Assembly (NCBI GenBank): GCA_018873245.2
Contig: JAEMBT020000008.1
Span: 10,519,172-10,583,171, forward strand
Direction: 5' to 3'
Length of the DNA stretch: 64,000 nucleotides
DNA from: Archegozetes longisetosus
Taxonomy: Eukaryota; Arthropoda; Arachnida; Sarcoptiformes; Trhypochthoniidae
The notes under the pieces: generated by a model
What the model saw: only the letters and a program-made list of their open reading frames with translations
Told to the model about the DNA's origin: nothing
Database searches by the model: none
Part shown: positions 60,873 through 64,000 of the stretch, one piece after another
Layout: every line of letters begins with the position of its first letter
Numbering within the stretch: position 1 is the first letter of the stretch
Program-made: the position numbers and the translations under genes

Positions 60873-61145
60873 TTAATCCAAAAAAGTTTTCGTTTCTCTA
60901 TCTATAAGAAAAAGCAAATCAATTAGAAAATTAAATTCAATTTTGTTTTCATCAACTATTCGACTATTTATCATCTTCGAGAGTGATTCAAACCACGGAT
61001 TTGTCTTATAATTATCGTCAAAGTCATTAATTAGATGAGTTTTGAAAGAGAGTAGCGAAAAGCATTTGAGGATATGTCCAGGATTTGAAAGTTTAGGATA
61101 AAAGCAATCGAAATGAAAGTTTAGGATAAAAGCAATCGAAATCAA
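60873..61145 (-). other. 90-codon open frame containing a recent 28-bp duplication, probably chance
   Basis: The minus-strand frame has Asp/Glu-containing stretches such as NPWFESLSKMINSRIVDE, but its N-terminal part is the 28-bp duplication at 61087-61142, whose length is not a multiple of three. If the frame were coding, the duplication would have shifted it. There is no ATG at the start. Confidence 0.12.
61087..61142. repeat. Perfect 28-bp tandem duplication
   Basis: Two identical 28-bp copies beginning GAAAGTTTAGGATAAAAGC sit head to tail. Absence of any mismatch implies a recent event. Confidence 0.95.
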
Positions 61146-61400
61146 GTGAATAAACGCATAAAGAAAATGATTAGCATTGTTATCGATAGCAATTTGTTAA
61201 AATATTTTCATTCCAGAGCCAAATAGGATGAAAGAAAAGAAAAGCTAAACTTAAAGCAAAGTTAAAGTAAACTTAAGGAGCGAGAAGTGGTTTAATCACT
61301 ATTAGACTATTCACTGGTGAAGGCCATCGGATAGTGATTTTATTAAGATTTGTTACCCGAAAAAATCATTATATAATAGTTGTCTGTCTATTACTCTGGT

Positions 61401-61439
61401 TTTGCTAGCGTATTTTGCTAGCGTATTTTGCTAGCGTAT
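61401..61439. repeat. 13-bp tandem repeat, 3 copies, with GCTAGC core
   Basis: TTTGCTAGCGTAT occurs three times without mismatch. The GCTAGC palindrome and unit length match the array at 10363-10401. Confidence 0.95.
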
Positions 61440-61470
61440 GTTTTTCTCAGTCGTAAATCAGATAATGTTT

Positions 61471-61501
61471 ATTATTCTTATTATTATTATTATTATTATT
61501 A
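61471..61501. repeat. ATT trinucleotide microsatellite
   Basis: (ATT)n with one C interruption near the start. Confidence 0.95.
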
Positions 61502-62075
61502 GAATTAGTATTGCTCTGAGAAATCTGCAAACCATATAGTTATCTAAGCGTTAATGACATTTAGCTCTTATATAGTAAGGCTATTAAGACGTTTTTCCTT
61601 CTTATCAAATGGCTCTTCCAGTCCTATCTATTTATATATATTACTTTTTCGAGAATATTTTATGTTCAATCGATCAACTCATACTACTTTAATTATATCC
61701 GTTTAGAGTTTACGTTTTATGTTCATTTTCTTTATCATATTTTTAGTTTGAAACAACTAATTCCTTTCTATTCTCATTCTTCTCTAATATAATATTTATA
61801 AAAACAATTAAACAATTATAATAACCATAATCAACTCTCATTTATTTCTTTCTCTATCAACAATTTTTAGACATAGATTATTCAACCTCAGATTGTTTAT
61901 AATTCAATTTAGATCGTTTTTCAATTTCTGTCTTGTACTTATGTACTTTCTGCTCCAACTAAAAGTTTAGATCTTTGAAATGTAAGCTCGAGTTCATAGT
62001 CACAATCATTTTTCTATTGATTATGAAAGCTTTGCATTATTTATGCAGTCAAGCATAAAGCAATACTACTGAGTT

Positions 62076-62102
62076 GCTCGAACTCGAGCTCGAGCTCGAG
62101 CT
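62076..62102. repeat. CTCGAG hexamer palindromic repeat
   Basis: GCTCGAACTCGAGCTCGAG and continuation give about four CTCGAG/GAGCTC units, self-complementary at several registers and unusually G+C-rich for this window. Confidence 0.9.
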
Positions 62103-63192
62103 AAATGCTGGTAACTACTAGCGAAAAGTAGAAGTGACACAATTTTTTATGTGTTGTTTACTCTGAATATGATTTTGATTCTCATGTAATGTAATAAAGC
62201 GCGACAGAGAAATATCATGTCTCTTATAGTCCATGTCCTGAGAAAAGAAAATAATTCACAATTGTCTTATCACGTATAATGTCTCAGTCAAGTAATATCT
62301 CAGTCAAGTCTTACTATGTTATGTCTATAATTTCTATCTTTAGACATTAAATTACACTATTTTTATCAGTTTTCAAATTAAGTCTTAAAGCAGCAAAACG
62401 ATTTTCACATTTGAATTCATTTTCTTCAAAATAATCTTAAAGCAAATCAAAACAGTCTTAAAACAAATTCTTAAAACAAATTTCAGATGGCTATTGTTCT
62501 TAGAAATGAGGTTATTTTTTCAATTAATTAAATGAAGTTTTCATTAAAAAAACGTTTGTTAAACAAAGTTATCCTAAATTTTCTCATTGATTAAAAAGTT
62601 TGTTAAAGCATTTTAATTAAAAATGATTTGTTCTTTCAATGAAAGAGTAAATGAAAATCGAAACTAATTTATTTGTAAGTAATTCAACGTGTTTCTCTCC
62701 CTTTCTCTCTCTTTCTCTCTCTTCCATTTCTTCCATAAAAGATTGAATTGAATTGAAAAATTGAGCGCAAGTTTAATAAATTGTGTGAAGCTTTCTTCTG
62801 CTTCTATTCAATGAAATGCCTTTTCCTGACAGTCGATCCGTAATTTCGATTTAAAATAATTATCTAACTTATTAATGTTATTAATATTACATTAAAATCA
62901 ATTAATAATCCCAACAAATACTAATCAAATTCATTATAAAATCTCATTATCTTTTAGGCTTCGGTTCACTGTTTCAATCGATAGTAGTTATAGAAAAAAT
63001 GTTTTTAATTATCAATTTTCGAAACATTTTATTAATCGAGATTTCAAAAAGAAAATAAAAAATAAAAATAAAAAATTAAAAAAACTAAAACTAGTACTAA
63101 ATCTTATATGAGAGAAAAAAGGTGTAGAAAAAATAATTTAAATTGATATTGAGTTGATAGAAAGAAAAAGAAATATTAAAGTAAAAAAAGTA

Positions 63193-63393
63193 TTAAAGAT
63201 GATTTATTCTTAACAAAAAAGATTGCGAAATACGTATTACAATCATATGAATAATTTTGATAATTTTAATAATTTTCAGGTGTGTATCCTTAATATAATC
63301 GCAATTGGCAATAGTTGCAGCTGAGAGCTGGTAAGAAGTAAAGAAGAAATTTCCTAACTTAGTGTATAGTCTGATAAGTGGCGTGTCAGTGAT
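63193..63393 (-). other. 66-codon minus-strand frame with strong acceptor, unproven
   Basis: Inside the frame lies an excellent 3' splice-site-like signal (TTCTTCTTTACTTCTTACCAG, ending at 63328). After it the frame continues with LSAATIANCDYIKDTHL, then an Ile/Lys-rich run, and ends TAA at 63193. Before it the frame is also open (PLIRLYTKLGNFFFTS). On the plus strand the same DNA shows TTTTCAG at 63273-63279 and CTG|GTAAGA at 63330, but the 51 bp between them has stops in all three frames, so the minus reading is preferred. Confidence 0.22.
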
Positions 63394-63399
63394 TTATCA

Positions 63400-64000
63400 T
63401 CGCTATTGAAGGATTAATCTCACGCGATAGTTGAAAGTACGACCAATTATTACAAGTGAATCGGACGAATATATAATATATTATTAGAGAAATAAGAGAA
63501 AAAGGTAAGGAGTCTTTATATTGAATAGTCTCCGCTTCATAGAGAATAATAACTATTGAAATTGTCGTATCTAGATGATTTTGTTTTCGGTTAGTTTTAA
63601 GAGTATTGAAATTGCCGTATCTAGGCCATTCTGTTTTCGGCTAGTTTTTAGAGTAGTCGAAAACTAATTTCCTAGTTTTGAGCTAATAAATGATTTTTTA
63701 AGTACCAAATTCTAGAGATAAACAAGTTTTTGATGATTTAAATTAATTGACTATTAATTATACCTATAATTTGGAAAAGGAGATTTTTGTTTCCCGGAAG
63801 AAAAATATGCATAGCATTTGAAGTTTTCTCCAAAATTGAATGAAAAATTACTATTTAATGTTAATTATAAATGAATGTGAGGTTTTTTAACTTTGGGTAA
63901 ATCCAAAGCTATTTGTAAAAGTCTCCTTTAGGAGAAGATATTGAAAATCGAGAGAAAAACATTTGTTGCGTTTGATAAACCGATAACTTAAGCGTTTTGT
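63400..64000. other. A+T-rich end of window with 50-bp duplication
   Basis: No gene is recognised. The diverged duplication at 63555-63654 is listed separately; the remainder is background. Confidence 0.5.
63555..63654. repeat. 50-bp tandem duplication, diverged
   Basis: Two 50-bp copies start ATTGAAATTGTCGTATCTAG and ATTGAAATTGCCGTATCTAG and both contain GTTTTCGG(T/C)TAGTTTT. I count roughly eight differences, clustered mid-unit, so the event is older than that at 61087. Confidence 0.9.

Larger units (their letters stand above)
61143..63185. other. A+T-rich noncoding stretch with repeats
   Basis: No gene is recognised. It holds the 13-bp, ATT and CTCGAG repeats listed below and an impure CT run at about 62692-62732. 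Confidence 0.5.

Noticed and set aside
63280..63330. 51-bp plus-strand exon between TTTTCAG and GTAAGA
   Set aside because: It has stops in all three frames; it could only be noncoding, and the minus-strand reading explains the signals equally well.

Overview
This window looks like eukaryotic nuclear DNA from a very A+T-rich genome (about 70% A+T by eye, not counted). It most resembles an invertebrate, but the sequence alone does not fix the lineage. There is no bacterial gene packing, no rRNA or tRNA that I can recognise, no CRISPR array, and no long open frame. The longest stop-free runs are about 100 codons. If A+T is near 72%, stops make up about 8% of triplets and a 64 kb window should hold one or two such runs by chance. 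Two of the longest frames (near 4.8 kb and 35.4 kb) are just CT/GA microsatellites read through. I therefore call no gene with confidence. The window is best read as intergenic and/or intronic DNA.

What can be supported is simple-sequence structure. At least ten AG/CT dinucleotide tracts lie roughly every 3-10 kb (about 5.0, 22.8, 27.7, 32.0, 35.6, 39.8, 45.4, 46.2, 49.8 and 54.9 kb). There is one (AT)12 tract, one ATT tract, and an uninterrupted run of 21 C at 37.3 kb. More than fifteen separate short minisatellites have units of 10-24 bp, usually in 3-5 copies. The cleanest are a 10-bp unit in ten copies at 44.34-44.44 kb, a 17-bp unit in about seven copies at 20.8 kb and a 24-bp unit in about five copies at 57.2 kb. 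Several hairpins and palindromes also occur.

Five degenerate pieces (18.7, 25.0, 32.3, 53.85 and 54.2 kb) share a motif of the type CAGTnnAACCTC...TATAACGAA. One is about 96 bp with inverted ends, and three termini abut TA. I read them as old Tc1/mariner-superfamily (pogo/Tigger-like) miniature elements; this is inference.

Against the A+T-rich background, some islets of higher G+C carry short open frames of balanced amino-acid composition, a few next to good splice signals. The best are a minus-strand frame after a strong acceptor at 19.17-19.35 kb, a minus-strand frame at 24.74-24.82 kb that reads like the C-terminal helix of a PH domain, a plus-strand frame after a (CT)n-TTTCAG acceptor at 45.45 kb, a minus-strand frame at 63.2-63.4 kb, and short ATG frames at 12.6, 34.8 and 56.1 kb. 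They are listed as low-confidence leads, not genes. At 38.6 kb both strands of one islet give equally plausible peptides, which shows how weak this criterion is. I found no coherent novel biological system here.
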